64,000 nucleotides of DNA from Streptomyces sp. NBC_00510 (GCA_036013505.1 CP107851.1:8542001-8606000); one strand, 5' to 3'. Shown: positions 8,934-18,137, counted from the first letter of the stretch. Translations and numbers: made by a program. The notes: generated by a model not told the origin, from the sequence alone.

Positions 8934-9063
8934 GCTGCGGCACCGCCGTAGAGTCGGCTGACCGTAGTCCCGACAGGGCGGTGAGGTCCGGCGCGCCGCC
9001 GCGCCTCACCTGTCCGGTCGGGACCGGCGACGGCTGCCCGTACGCCGCGGCGGGGCCCTGGGC

Positions 9064-9921
9064 TCAGCGGACCTGGGATGCGGCGCGCTCGACGAGCCTG
9101 GTGACGACGTCCGGGTTGCTGACATGGACCGCGTGGGGAGCGTCGATCTCGATGGTGCGGGAGTGCGCGCGCTTGGCCATGTAACGCTCGGCGGCCGGCG
9201 GGATGACGTGGTCCTTACTGGCGACCAGGTACCAGGAGGGGATGGTCTTCCAGGCCGGGGTCCCCGAAACGTCCCCCGCCGCCTGGGCACTGATCGGGCG
9301 CTGGGTCGCGGCCAGGGAGGCAGCGGTGGCGGTCTTGAGACGGTTGCTGAGGAAGACGTCGCGGAACTTGTCCGGCTTGATGTAGAGGTCGACCCCCGTC
9401 GTGCCGTCGGCCTGGGGGAACGGCACGGCGTTGAGCGCGGTGGGCACCGGCGCGGCCGGGTCGTCGGTGAGGTGCGAGCCCGGGAACTTGGCGAACATCT
9501 CGTTGCCGCTCTCGTCCTTGTCGAGGGCGAGGCCGGCCACGTAGACAAGGGCCTTGACGTTGGAACTCTGGGTGGCCGCGTTGGTGACCACCGCGCCACC
9601 GTACGAGTGGCCGACCAGGACGACCGGGCCGGGGATCGTCTTGAGATAGGCGGCGAGGTAGGCGGAGTCGCCGGCGAGGCCGCGCAGCGGGTTGGCCGGG
9701 GCGGTCACCTTGTACCCGTCCGCCTGCAGTCGCTTGACCACGCCGTCCCAACCGGCGGAGTCCGCCCAGGCGCCATGGACCAGGACGACGGTCGGCCGGG
9801 GCTTGGCCGGGTGCTGCCCGGGGGCTGCGGTGGCCATGGGGGTGACCACCGCGGCCGTGCCGAGTGCGACGGTCAGAGTGGTGAGAAGAGCGCGGCGCGA
9901 GCGCCTGGACGTAGTGAACAT
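9064..9921 (-). CDS. Secreted alpha/beta-fold hydrolase (paralogue of 44966-45838)
   Basis: 285-residue alpha/beta hydrolase with an N-terminal export signal (RRSRRALLTTLTVALG, Ala-rich cleavage near residue 32). VVLVHGAWAD forms the oxyanion region, GHSYGG carries the nucleophile Ser106, ASKDHVIPP holds the likely acid and DAPHAVH the catalytic His. Typical of esterase-like hydrolases; substrate unknown. The ATG at 9921 has TTGGAGGAAACC before it. From PTVVLVHG onward it is roughly three-quarters identical, by eye, to the product of 44966-45838, so the two are recent paralogues. The TetR palindrome of the second copy is not present here. Confidence 0.88.
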   Translation of the reverse strand: MFTTSRRSRRALLTTLTVALGTAAVVTPMATAAPGQHPAKPRPTVVLVHGAWADSAGWDGVVKRLQADGYKVTAPANPLRGLAGDSAYLAAYLKTIPGPVVLVGHSYGGAVVTNAATQSSNVKALVYVAGLALDKDESGNEMFAKFPGSHLTDDPAAPVPTALNAVPFPQADGTTGVDLYIKPDKFRDVFLSNRLKTATAASLAATQRPISAQAAGDVSGTPAWKTIPSWYLVASKDHVIPPAAERYMAKRAHSRTIEIDAPHAVHVSNPDVVTRLVERAASQVR

Positions 9922-10192
9922 GGTTTCCTCCAAGGGATGATGGGCGGCTTTCGACCTCCGGCGGCCTGGAGTTCCCCGGGGCCGGAGACGATTTTGATGA
10001 GATGGCTGGACGACATGTGGCAGGGGACAATGCCGATTTGCCGCAACGGGCACACAACCCGTCGCGGAGTCAGGCAGATTGGGCCCAGAAAAATCCCGGC
10101 TTTGATCGTGGGAACTTCGTCCTTGATCTGCCACGTCGTCCGAATCGGGTGTGGCGTGCCCTTTCAGTGATCGGAACGAAGAAGCGCCGTTC

Positions 10193-11008
10193 TCAACGCG
10201 TGGCAGGCAGGACCCGCGAGTGGGCGAGCGCCCAGTCAAGGGCGTAGTCCGCGACCTCCTGCCAACCGTCCTGAACGGGCATCAGGTGAGAGCGGCCGGG
10301 AAACACCTTGACCTCCGTGACGGTGCCCTCGGCCTTGTAGTGCTTGGCGTTGGACAACTGGACCCCCGGCGGCATCAGATGGTCGTTCTCGCCGGAGACG
10401 AACAGCAGGGGTGACCGGTCGGCGTTGTGGAAGTCCACGTACGTATCGGTGTGACCGGGGCGAAGGTTGGCCAGTGCGCTGCTCCACACGATGCTGCCTG
10501 GCGTGGGGATGTGGTAGCGCTCATAGGTTGCGCGGGCGTGGTCCTCGGGAAACGTGTTCACAAAGGCGTAGCGCCATTGGTCGAAGTCCAGCCCGACGGC
10601 GCGGTGCCGGTTGGCCGGGTTCTTCAGGACGGGAAAGAGGGACCGGATCTGGGACAGCGGTACGACCGGCACGCCCTCGACCGGCGCGGAGTTGAGCGCC
10701 ACTCCGGCAGCGCCGAGGCCCCGGTCCAGGAGGATCTGGGCGAAAGCACCGCCGGCGGAGTGACCCATGACTATGGGCGGCCGGTTCAGCCCCGTGATCA
10801 GCCTCTCGAGGCTGGAGATGATCGCCGGAACGGTTACCGTCTCGATCGGAGTCGGGTCGGCGTTGAGGGCCTCGACCTCCCCCTCGAATCCGGGGTACGG
10901 CGGCGCGATGACACGGAAGCCCTTGTTCTCGTAGTGGGCGATCCAACTCTCCCAGGCCCGCGGTGTCACCCAGAAGCCGTGGACGAGGACGATGGTGTCG
11001 GGTTGCAT
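10193..11008 (-). CDS. Cytoplasmic alpha/beta hydrolase
   Basis: 271-residue alpha/beta hydrolase without a signal peptide. TIVLVHGFWV starts the fold, GHSAGG gives nucleophile Ser84, SGENDHLMPP the acid residue and PGRSHLMP the catalytic His. It resembles lysophospholipase-like or epoxide-hydrolase-like family members. The ATG at 11008 has AAGGAG eight bases upstream. The next leftward gene, a different hydrolase, begins 270 bases further on, so co-transcription is possible but not shown. The spacer 9922-10192 contains nothing recognisable. Confidence 0.87.
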   Translation of the reverse strand: MQPDTIVLVHGFWVTPRAWESWIAHYENKGFRVIAPPYPGFEGEVEALNADPTPIETVTVPAIISSLERLITGLNRPPIVMGHSAGGAFAQILLDRGLGAAGVALNSAPVEGVPVVPLSQIRSLFPVLKNPANRHRAVGLDFDQWRYAFVNTFPEDHARATYERYHIPTPGSIVWSSALANLRPGHTDTYVDFHNADRSPLLFVSGENDHLMPPGVQLSNAKHYKAEGTVTEVKVFPGRSHLMPVQDGWQEVADYALDWALAHSRVLPATR

Positions 11009-11466
11009 CAGTGTGCTCCTTGGCGGGGCCTATGACTGGTCGTGATCTGTCGAAGGTCGACGCGAGTCGCTCTTGCGCACTGCCCCACAGTTGGGGCCGC
11101 TCACCCCTCGACGCTGGCTGCGCTTTGGGTGGCGGCCATTGGACGAAACCCACAAGGGGACAGGCCGACGGGCACGTCTTTGGTTTTTGCCGGCGATAAG
11201 TGGCCGTCGTTTCCGGTGCCGTCGAGGCCGGTTCGACTTGACCGCAAGCCGGCGCAGAAAGGTCGAGCAAGATTCCCTTGTCGCTTTCGCGATGAGCCTC
11301 CACCACCTCTCTGTCCCGGCGTTTCGATCTCCAATCGATGACCGGGAAGGTCCGGCGAGTGTGACACCGAGCACTGAAGGTTGCCTCATTGGCAAATCGC
11401 AGACTGTGTATTCCGAGGGACCCGAAGCATCCCCTATTGCATCGCACGCAGGGACATCGAGTCCTC
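11009..11466. other. Stretch with no recognisable gene
   Basis: Lower GC and poorer codon bias than its surroundings. No family is recognised in either strand. It abuts a run of gene remnants and may be decayed sequence. Confidence 0.45.
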
Positions 11467-11634
11467 GACGCGGCTTGGCCGGCATCGCTGGGAGACAGAG
11501 CGGACCGTGTCCTGGCCGGCTGCCGACGCCTGCACCGCCGCCGCGAACGTGAGGCCGGGTGGCACCTCGCTGTCCTCGACATCGCAGCAGCCCTGATCGG
11601 CTACCGCCACCTCACCAGGCGAAACTTCGCGTGA
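11467..11634 (+). mobile_element. Remnant of a transposase C-terminus (IS5-like DDE)
   Basis: The frame ending TGA at 11632-11634 reads ADRVLAGCRRLHRRRERE, then HLAVLDIAAALIGYRHLTRR. The spacing matches the end of IS5-group transposases (VERTxAWLxxxRRLxxRYE...HLALLxLACALIxYRRL). The DDE core and the terminal inverted repeats are not seen, so this is a fragment. The assignment rests on pattern memory and is moderate. Confidence 0.45.
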
Positions 11635-11652
11635 TCAGGGAGTTCTCAGGCG

Positions 11653-12003
11653 GTGGGGTATCTGTCCCGTGCGGAGGAGAACCGAGCCTCCTCCTTGCGG
11701 GCTCTGCTGGTCCACAGCCTGAACGGGCAGGGCCGGTACGAGGAGGCGTTTGCCGAGTCCCAACTGCCGACGCTTCCCGCGTCCCGCGCCGGGAGCGGGC
11801 AGTCTGCCATGGTCGCCGCGGCGCTGCACGGTCTGGGCCGCCGCGACGAAGCGGAAGCCGCCGCATGTCAGGCATTGGGCGAGTGCGAGCGGTTCCTCCA
11901 TCCCACCCATCCGCGCATCCGCGAAGCGCGGGAATTGCTGGCCCGCATCACCGCCGGGGATCCTCCGTCCGAAACCCCGGGCGCGGGCGCCGGATCCTCG
12001 TAA
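11653..12003 (+). pseudogene. C-terminal fragment of a tetratricopeptide-repeat protein
   Basis: The frame reads LRALLVHSLNGQGRYEEAFAE, then MVAAALHGLGRRDEAEAAACQALGECE, FLHPTHPRIREARELLARI and a short Ala/Gly/Ser tail. These are TPR helix pairs like the C-terminal end of Streptomyces TPR proteins whose intact forms are longer. The N-terminal repeats are missing, and the frame begins at a GTG directly after a transposase remnant, so it is probably a truncated gene. Codon use is normal for the organism. Confidence 0.55.
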
Positions 12004-12118
12004 GGCCCGGACGGGCTCACTGGTGAGTGGCGTCGCGTGATCGCCCGACTGGTCGCCGTCATGAGCGAATGCTGTGATCGGCGCTACAACCAGACGAGGA
12101 AGTGGTGAGTGATCGAGC

Positions 12119-12337
12119 TCAGGCCGTAGACGGCCGGACCTCGGCAGGGGCGGGCCGCTTGCCCAGGTTTCGCCAGGCTATGGCGCCCAGAACGGGCAAC
12201 AGGACCATGATGACCAGCCAGCCCACCTTGGGCAGCGTTCGAATGCGCGCCGCGGGGGTCCTGATGCAGTCGACCAGCGCATAGACGTACTACGCCGCGA
12301 CTATTGCGTAAATCGCGTAGACCAGCACTGATGTCAT
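12119..12337 (-). pseudogene. PLDc_N-type small membrane protein with in-frame stop
   Basis: From the ATG at 12337 (GTGAGGTAGCCCG upstream) the frame reads MTSVLVYAIYAIVAA, then TAG at 12290-12292. It continues in the same frame as YVYALVDCIRTPAARIRTLP, KVGWLVIMVLLPVLGAIAW and RNLGKRP to TGA at 12119. Apart from the one stop this is a complete 72-codon PLDc_N protein (two membrane helices, VDCI and W...RNLGKRP signatures). A single substitution (for example a Gln or Tyr codon to TAG) would explain it; sequencing error is the alternative. Confidence 0.7.
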
Positions 12338-12662
12338 CGGGCTACCTCACGTGCAAGGGCTGCTGCCCGTTTGTGTGCGGCACGGCCTGGCCCCACTGTG
12401 CGGTCATGTTAACCGGTATCCGCGGGGGCTCCGGCTACGGTGCGTGATCCTTGGGTCGGGAAGGCGTTCCCCTGCGGTCTGCCGGACCCGGGAGCCGGAC
12501 CTGCGGTCCTCCGGCACGGCGGGGGCACCGGCGGCGCCACCCGACATCCCGCGCTGGGGCGGCGGCATGACGTGCGGCGGGCTGTGCGATGCCGGGCCCC
12601 GCTTCTGCCGGAGCACCGTAAGATAGGTGACACTCGAAATCTAATTACCCGAGGGGTATCCG
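12338..12662. other. Spacer without a recognisable gene
   Basis: No coding pattern seen. Near its right end TACCC-GAG-GGGTA overlaps the ribosome site of the TetR gene and might act as an operator, but it is short. Confidence 0.4.
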
Positions 12663-13226
12663 ATGGGGCGTGTATCGCAGGCTCAGGCGCAGGAGAACCG
12701 GCAACGCGTGGTGGTCACCGCTGCTCGGCTGTTCCGGGAGAAGGGCACTGGCATAAGCGTCGCCGACGTGATGCAGGCGGCCGGATTGACCCATGGCGGG
12801 TTCTACAAGCAGTTCGCCTCCAAGGATGCGCTGGTCGGTGAGGCCACCGCCCGGGCCTTTGCCGACCTGGAGGGGCGCCGCACGCAGGCGGACGATGAGC
12901 ACGACGGGCAGCGCGACGCCGCACGCCGGGCACTGACCGGCTGGTACCTGTCGGCTGGGCATCGTGACGACCCCGCCGACGGCTGCGCCTCCGCCGGGCT
13001 CGCCGTCGACATGGCCCGTGACGCGGGCGACTCGGCGGCGCATCGGGTGTACGACGACGGGGTGCGTGACTTCGCGGAGTGGCTCGCCGTCGACAGTGAG
13101 GACGATGGCCTGGTCCGCCTGTCCATCATGGTGGGGGCTCTGCTCCTGGCCCGGGCCACCCACGGCTCCCCGCTGTCCGACAAGCTCCTCCAAGTCGCAC
13201 GTGAGGCCCTGTCGGCGCGCGACTGA
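12663..13226 (+). CDS. TetR/AcrR-family regulator
   Basis: 187-residue TetR-type repressor. Residues 12-60 form the DNA-binding domain: NRQRVVVTAARLFREKG, then SVADVMQAAGLTHGGFYKQF and ASKDALV. The C-terminal helical domain (with CASAGLAVDMAR and LSIMVGALLLARA) is like the regulators of NAD(P)-binding or oxidoreductase genes. It lies 297 bases upstream of a co-directional NmrA-like gene, with a TAGAT...ATCTA dyad in between, so it may control that gene. The ligand is unknown. Confidence 0.9.
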   Translation: MGRVSQAQAQENRQRVVVTAARLFREKGTGISVADVMQAAGLTHGGFYKQFASKDALVGEATARAFADLEGRRTQADDEHDGQRDAARRALTGWYLSAGHRDDPADGCASAGLAVDMARDAGDSAAHRVYDDGVRDFAEWLAVDSEDDGLVRLSIMVGALLLARATHGSPLSDKLLQVAREALSARD

Positions 13227-13266
13227 TCACGCACCGCCCGTCGGAGGTGGTGGCCCTTGCCCTTTT

Positions 13267-13291
13267 TAGATGGCATGTCATGTCTAATCTA
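13267..13291. promoter_or_regulatory. Weak dyad in the TetR-NmrA spacer
   Basis: TAGAT-N15-ATCTA with an internal direct repeat ATGTC-ATGTC. This AT-richer island in a GC-rich region is a candidate promoter or operator for the downstream NmrA-like gene. Weak on its own. Confidence 0.35.
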
Positions 13292-13523
13292 TCTTTGTGA
13301 GGCCCGGCCGCAGGCGGCTACATCCACCCGTGGAGGTTGCTTCCTCGGTACGTGACCGGTCTCCGTACGACCGACCTCGCGCGGGTGGCGTCAGAGATCC
13401 CGAGCCCGCACGGGCAGAGCGTGTGCTCGCTACCGCCGCCCTTCTGCAGGGCCTGCTGACCCTGTCGGACCAAGCCCGGGCCCCGTGCACCGGCCGGACC
13501 AGCGAAGCAATGGAGAAAGTTCG

Positions 13524-14411
13524 ATGACCACGATTTTGATCACGACAGCCAACGGCGAGACCGGCCGACCGATGGTCGACTACCTGCTCACGGCGGGCTT
13601 CCACGTGCGCGCCATGGTCCGCACGGACGACGAGCGGGCACAGCGACTGCGTGACAAGGGCGCCGACGTCGTATTCGGAGACCTGCTCAACCTCCGCGAC
13701 GTTCGCAAGGCCATGGAGGGCGTCCAGCGCGCCTACTTCAACTACCCGGTCGGTGAGGGACTGGTGGAGGCCGCAGTGATGTTCGCCCAGGCCGCCAAGG
13801 AGGAGGACCTCGAGCTCATCGTGAACATGTCGCACTTCCAGTCCCGGCCCCACGCGCGGAGCAAGGCCACGCAGAACCACTGGCTCTCCGAGCAGATCTT
13901 CGACTGGTCGGAAGTCCCCACCACTCACCTGAGGGTCACGTTCTTCATGCAGTGGCTGCTCTACATCTCCGGGCTGATCCGCTACGGCCGCTACGCGATG
14001 CCGTTCGACAAGGAGAGCCGCTTCGCCCCGATCGCCGGCCGCGACATCGCGCTGACCGCTGCCAACATCTTCGCCTCGCCCGAAGAGCACGGTGGGCAGG
14101 TCTACGCCCTTACCGGCCCTGTGGAATACAGCCACGAAGAGCTCGCGGCCGAGGTCAGCCGGGTGCTGGGCAAGGACCTTCCGTACGAGCAGGTCACCGT
14201 GGCCACCTTCCTGGAGATGCTCGGTATCGGGCAGGACATGGCGAAGCTCAAGCACTTCGAGGCTGTGACCCTCGACCAGCGGGAGGGCCGCCTGGCGGGC
14301 GTCAGTGATACGGCCCCGCGCATCAACGGGCAGGCGCTCACGACGGTCGAGGAGTTCGTCAATGAACACCGCTCGGCGTTCGAGCTCGACTACACCAAGC
14401 CGAGCGTGTAG
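13524..14411 (+). CDS. NmrA-like NAD(P)-binding protein
   Basis: 295-residue atypical SDR of the NmrA/quinone-oxidoreductase-2 type. The N-terminus TTILITTANGETGRPM carries the modified glycine-rich loop; VRAMVRTDDERAQRL follows beta-2, where Arg suggests NADP(H). VNMSHFQSRPHARS and LRVTFFMQWLLYISGLI are typical of the family. There is no Tyr-x3-Lys pair, so either redox sensing or a different reductase chemistry is possible. The ATG at 13524 has GGAGAAAGTTCG upstream. It probably answers to the TetR just before it. Confidence 0.82.
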   Translation: MTTILITTANGETGRPMVDYLLTAGFHVRAMVRTDDERAQRLRDKGADVVFGDLLNLRDVRKAMEGVQRAYFNYPVGEGLVEAAVMFAQAAKEEDLELIVNMSHFQSRPHARSKATQNHWLSEQIFDWSEVPTTHLRVTFFMQWLLYISGLIRYGRYAMPFDKESRFAPIAGRDIALTAANIFASPEEHGGQVYALTGPVEYSHEELAAEVSRVLGKDLPYEQVTVATFLEMLGIGQDMAKLKHFEAVTLDQREGRLAGVSDTAPRINGQALTTVEEFVNEHRSAFELDYTKPSV

Positions 14412-14551
14412 TCGGCCGGCCCGAGATCACGGCGCCGAGGCCCCCAAGGACATCCACCACGGTCACTGGCCCCTCTTCCAGTGCCGGACGATGCCGCCCG
14501 CAGCACGGTGAGCCATCCGACGCCGGCACCGTACGTGGCGAACCCCAGTGG

Positions 14552-15724
14552 TCAGCCCGTTCCTCTCCGGTGGGCGGGATCGTCGGAGTCGCCGTCGGGG
14601 AGGTCGACGAGGATCACTGCTACGTCGTCGCTCAAGTGGCCCTCGGTGTGGTGGAGCAGTTGCTGGTGCAGTTGTTCGAGGAACTCCTTCGGGGTGGTGG
14701 CCTGCAGCGCTTCCATGGCTTCGGGAAGGGCGAAGAATTCGTCGTCGCGGTTGCGGGCTTCGATGACGCCGTCGGTGTAGAGCAGCATCCGGTCGCCGGG
14801 GAGGAACGGATAGCTTTCGGCTTTGGGCGGAGGTCCGGTGCAGAGGTCCTCCAGACCGAAGGGCGGCAGGGGGCAGGAGGGCGTCAGGGCCCGCACCTTG
14901 CCCTGGTGCAGCACCAGCGCGGGCGGGTGGCCACGGTTGATCAGCTCCACCACATGTTCACCCGGGGTGTCCGGCACCTGGGCCAACAGGGCGGTGGTGA
15001 ATCCCTCGAGCGCGACCTCCTGCCCGAAGGCCCCCGGCACGTCCACCTCCCTCAGCAGCGCGGCCCCACAGTGGTTCATGACCTTCACCAGGTCGTCCTC
15101 GTAGTGCACGGCTTCCCGGAAGGCGCCCAGTGCCACTGCGACCGCCCGCATGGCGTTCAGCCCCTTGCCGCGGACGTCTCCCACGATCAGCCGGACGCCG
15201 TAGCGTGTCAGCACCGCCTCGTACAGATCACCGCCGACCTGCGCTCCCGTCCCCGCCGCGAGGCTCAAGCTGGCCGCCCGTACCGGACCCAGCCGCGCCG
15301 GAACAGGCCGCAGGATGACATCCTGTGCCGCCACGGCGATACGGCGAACCTGATCGAGCTCGCTGCGCCGACGCGCACGCACCGCCTTGCTCAGCATCAC
15401 ACTGGCCACCGACACCACCAGCAGACCCACGAGGTTGCCGAAGACCAGATGGGTTCCCCACGCATGGTTGTAGGTGGCCGTGGTCAGGTTGACGACCAAG
15501 GCGACGGCCGCCGCCGACAGGGTGCCCTTCGGGCCCATCGTCAGCGCTGCCAGCGCCGGCACGGCGGTGAGAAGGGGGCCGGTCATCAAGAAATGCGCAG
15601 GAGACAGTTCGATCCCCAGCACGCCCAGCGCTATCACGAAGGGCACAGCCTGCGTGAGTGTCAGGAGGACCCCGCTATGGCCGCCCGCTCCCGGCCCGGG
15701 AGACGAGCAGGACGGTGACCGCAT
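14552..15724 (-). CDS. Membrane-anchored SpoIIE/PP2C-type phosphatase
   Basis: 390-residue PPM-family Ser/Thr phosphatase. The N-terminal ~110 residues hold several membrane helices (FVIALGVLGIELS; VVALVVNLTT-like and LVGLLVVSVASVML segments). The catalytic SpoIIE domain follows, with GAQVGGDLYEAV, LIVGDVRGKGLNAMRAV, NRGHPPALVL, LLLYTDGVIEARNRD and LSDDVAVILVDL supplying the metal-binding Asp/Gly residues. Such enzymes dephosphorylate anti-anti-sigma factors in partner-switching systems. It is one of four SpoIIE phosphatases in the window and shares its membrane-plus-phosphatase layout with 25531-26667. No anti-sigma partner is adjacent. Confidence 0.9.
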   Translation of the reverse strand: MRSPSCSSPGPGAGGHSGVLLTLTQAVPFVIALGVLGIELSPAHFLMTGPLLTAVPALAALTMGPKGTLSAAAVALVVNLTTATYNHAWGTHLVFGNLVGLLVVSVASVMLSKAVRARRRSELDQVRRIAVAAQDVILRPVPARLGPVRAASLSLAAGTGAQVGGDLYEAVLTRYGVRLIVGDVRGKGLNAMRAVAVALGAFREAVHYEDDLVKVMNHCGAALLREVDVPGAFGQEVALEGFTTALLAQVPDTPGEHVVELINRGHPPALVLHQGKVRALTPSCPLPPFGLEDLCTGPPPKAESYPFLPGDRMLLYTDGVIEARNRDDEFFALPEAMEALQATTPKEFLEQLHQQLLHHTEGHLSDDVAVILVDLPDGDSDDPAHRRGTG

Positions 15725-15997
15725 GCATTCAGCCTGCCCCAGTGCGGCGCCGATCGCACCGTCGAATGTCCGGCACGGCTGATCTGCGAAATTGACGTGC
15801 CACCCGCAGCTGCAGTTGCAGCTGTAGCCGCACAGGGAGGGCCCCGCGCCGGTGAAGGGGGTAGGCGACCCGGGGGCGTGGTTGCGACACCAGCGCCCAT
15901 GCTGAGCGCGGCGCTCGCTCTGTACGGGCCGCTGCCGCTCATCAGGCTGTGGCTCAGCGAGTGATCAACTGGCTGACTTCAGGGGCTGACAGGCCGG

Positions 15998-16963
15998 CTA
16001 CCGGGCCGCCTCCGCGCATACCGGGTCGTCGACCGCGCTCACGGTGTACGGGGGCTGTCCCGGCGGGTCGTCGTTCTGGCTGTTGACGACGTAGAGCCGG
16101 CAGCCGTGGCGGGCCAGGGTGGTGGGCAGGTCGAATGGCTCGCCGGTGATGCGGTGCGTCACCGTGCCTGCGTGCAGCCCCTGGTCAAGTTCGGCGATGT
16201 AGACGCCGTTCGGGGCGCCGTAATTGAGCACCGCGTATAGCGTCCGTCCGCGGAGCAGCATCCCATCGGCCCCGAAGGACGCGCCGCCCAGATCGAGCTG
16301 GACGACCTCACCGGTGGCGACGTCCACCCGCCACACCGCCTCGGTCCCGTTGGACGCCACCAGCAGTGTGCTGCCCGACCGGTCCGCGACGATGCCGTTG
16401 AGCAGCCAGTACTGCGCGGGGAACTGCGGGAAGGCGGAGCGGATGTCCAGCCACGGTTCCAGGGGCCCGAGCCTGCCGTGGCGGAGGGCGGCACGGTACA
16501 CCACGGGGTTGGCCCAGTCCGTGACGTAGAGGGCGTCGTCGGTGATCACCAGGTCGTTCAGGTCCGGCGCGCCGAGCGGACCGCCCTGCGCGGTGCGCGT
16601 CGCGAGCAGTCGGCCGCGGCGGTCGTGGACGGTCAGTTCGCCTCCCCCCACGGAGTACACCCGCCCCCGGCCGTCCGTGTGCACCCCCAGCGTGCTTGGG
16701 CGGTTGGCCAGGCCGTCAGCGCGAAATGACCGCAGGCGCGCGGAGCGGACGTCGCCCCGGTACAGCGCGCCGGTGCCGTCGGAGGACACGTACATCGTGC
16801 CGTCGCGGTCGATCGCGATTCCCTCCGGCAGCACCCCGGGAGCCTCGGAGACGACGTAGGTGCGTGGCAGTTCGTGCGCGCTCGCAGGGACGACGGGCAG
16901 GGCCGCAAGGCCGGCCAGCAGGGCCGCGGCGCCGAGCCGCGGAAGTCGGGTGGAGCCGGGCAT
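15998..16963 (-). CDS. Secreted SMP-30/NHL-type beta-propeller protein
   Basis: 321-residue exported protein with a Sec signal (RLPRLGAAALLAGLAALPVV, cleavage near ASA-HE at residue 29) and a repeated propeller pattern: LPEGIAIDRDGTMYVSSDGT, DGRGRVYSVGG, DLNDLVITDDALYVTDW, LLNGIVADRSGSTLLVAS. This matches six-bladed SMP-30/gluconolactonase-like proteins. Whether it is a lactonase or a binding protein cannot be told. The ATG at 16963 has GGAGG nine bases upstream. It diverges from a DUF5937 regulator with a strong operator-like dyad in the spacer. Confidence 0.82.
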   Translation of the reverse strand: MPGSTRLPRLGAAALLAGLAALPVVPASAHELPRTYVVSEAPGVLPEGIAIDRDGTMYVSSDGTGALYRGDVRSARLRSFRADGLANRPSTLGVHTDGRGRVYSVGGGELTVHDRRGRLLATRTAQGGPLGAPDLNDLVITDDALYVTDWANPVVYRAALRHGRLGPLEPWLDIRSAFPQFPAQYWLLNGIVADRSGSTLLVASNGTEAVWRVDVATGEVVQLDLGGASFGADGMLLRGRTLYAVLNYGAPNGVYIAELDQGLHAGTVTHRITGEPFDLPTTLARHGCRLYVVNSQNDDPPGQPPYTVSAVDDPVCAEAAR

Positions 16964-17049
16964 CGTGGCTACCTCCGGGGTGCGTGGTGGACGCCCCCGC
17001 GACGCGGGGACGTCCGAGAGCCTGCCCGGGGCCGTACGGCGGCCGCATC

Positions 17050-17080
17050 GCCTTTCACGTCTAGGCGAAAGGCTTCGCCT
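17050..17080. promoter_or_regulatory. Overlapping dyads between propeller gene and DUF5937 regulator
   Basis: AGGCGAA-AGGC-TTCGCCT (17063-17080) is a perfect 7-bp dyad overlapped by a second one, GCCTTTC (17050-17056) with GAAAGGC (17067-17073). It ends 18 bases before the regulator's GTG start, as expected for an autoregulated ArsR-type repressor that also covers the divergent promoter. Confidence 0.7.
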
Positions 17081-17098
17081 GGCCCATAATCGGTCGGC

Positions 17099-18109
17099 GT
17101 GATCCGCTTACACTTCGATGCCGCCGACCTGCGCCGGATCACACTCGCCCCGGCGCCCAACGCCCTGTGGGAGGCGGTCCTCAGCGTGCGCGGCCTGCGC
17201 ACCGCGACCGCCGGAGCGGGCCGGGCGCATCCTGCCGCCGGGCGGTGGCGCCGCCAGGTGAACGGCAGCTTCGCCGACCGCGCCGGGGTCCTGCTCGACC
17301 TGGTGCCCCGTGACGGCTACGTGCCCGACTTCCTGCTCCAGCCCGCCGCCGGGGACCTCGCCACGGCCGTCGACCTGGCCGGGCGCACCCCTGCCGCCCG
17401 CATCGCCGAGGACCTGCGGCTCCCGCGGGACCCCGGCGGTCGGGGCGGCGCGCAGGAGCCGCCCAGCCGCTGGTCGCTCGAACTCGCCGCCGGATCGGCA
17501 TCCGCACGGCGTGTCCTCACAGCCGACCTGCGGAGCTACTTCGCCTCCTCGATCGCCCCGCTGTGGCCGCGGGTCCGCACCGACGGCGCGGCGGACCGCG
17601 CCCTGCGGGCCGAGATGCTGCTGCGCGGCGGCGTCGACGCCCTGCTGACCACACTCGGCCCCACCTGGCGCTGGGAACCGCCGGTGCTCCACCTGCCGTC
17701 CCGGAACACGTACGACATCCCGCTCTGCGGCCGGGGCCTGCTGCTCATGCCGTCCTGGTTCGCGACCGGCCCCATGATCAGGTACCAGCCCGGCGAACCG
17801 ACCGTGCTGGCCTACCCGATGCACCTGCAGGAGCCCTCCACCGACCCGGCCGCCCCACCCGGGGCTGCCCTCGGACCGCTGCTCGGGCGGACCCGGGCAG
17901 CCGTTCTCCAGGCCCTGCGTGATCCGGCGACGACCACCGCGCTCGCCGAGCGGCTCGGGGTCTCGCTGGCGACTGCCAGCCAGCACGCCGGCGTCCTGCG
18001 CGACGCGGGGCTGGTGCGCACGACCCGGATCGGCATCGCCGTCCTGCACACCCTCACCCCGCTCGGCACGGCCCTGCTGTCCGGCGAGCCACCCGCGGCG
18101 GTCGGCTAG
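17099..18109 (+). CDS. DUF5937 / ArsR-type winged-helix regulator
   Basis: 336-residue transcriptional regulator starting at GTG (MIRLHFDAADLRRITLA). Residues ~1-190 fit the DUF5937 domain, found almost only in actinobacteria N-terminal to a winged helix. Residues ~255-330 form the ArsR-like HTH: LGRTRAAVLQALRD, TTALAERLGVSLATASQHAG, VLRDAGLVRTTRIGIAVLHTLT. No metal-binding Cys motif typical of SmtB is present. It is divergent from the secreted propeller gene and probably represses both through the dyads at 17050-17080. Confidence 0.88.
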   Translation: MIRLHFDAADLRRITLAPAPNALWEAVLSVRGLRTATAGAGRAHPAAGRWRRQVNGSFADRAGVLLDLVPRDGYVPDFLLQPAAGDLATAVDLAGRTPAARIAEDLRLPRDPGGRGGAQEPPSRWSLELAAGSASARRVLTADLRSYFASSIAPLWPRVRTDGAADRALRAEMLLRGGVDALLTTLGPTWRWEPPVLHLPSRNTYDIPLCGRGLLLMPSWFATGPMIRYQPGEPTVLAYPMHLQEPSTDPAAPPGAALGPLLGRTRAAVLQALRDPATTTALAERLGVSLATASQHAGVLRDAGLVRTTRIGIAVLHTLTPLGTALLSGEPPAAVG

Positions 18110-18137
18110 GCGACGGGTTCGGGCGCGAGCGTGTGCG

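Noticed and set aside
12290-12292. Programmed readthrough or pyrrolysine at the TAG in the PLDc_N gene
   Set aside because: No pyrrolysine machinery or readthrough context is seen; a nonsense mutation is simpler.
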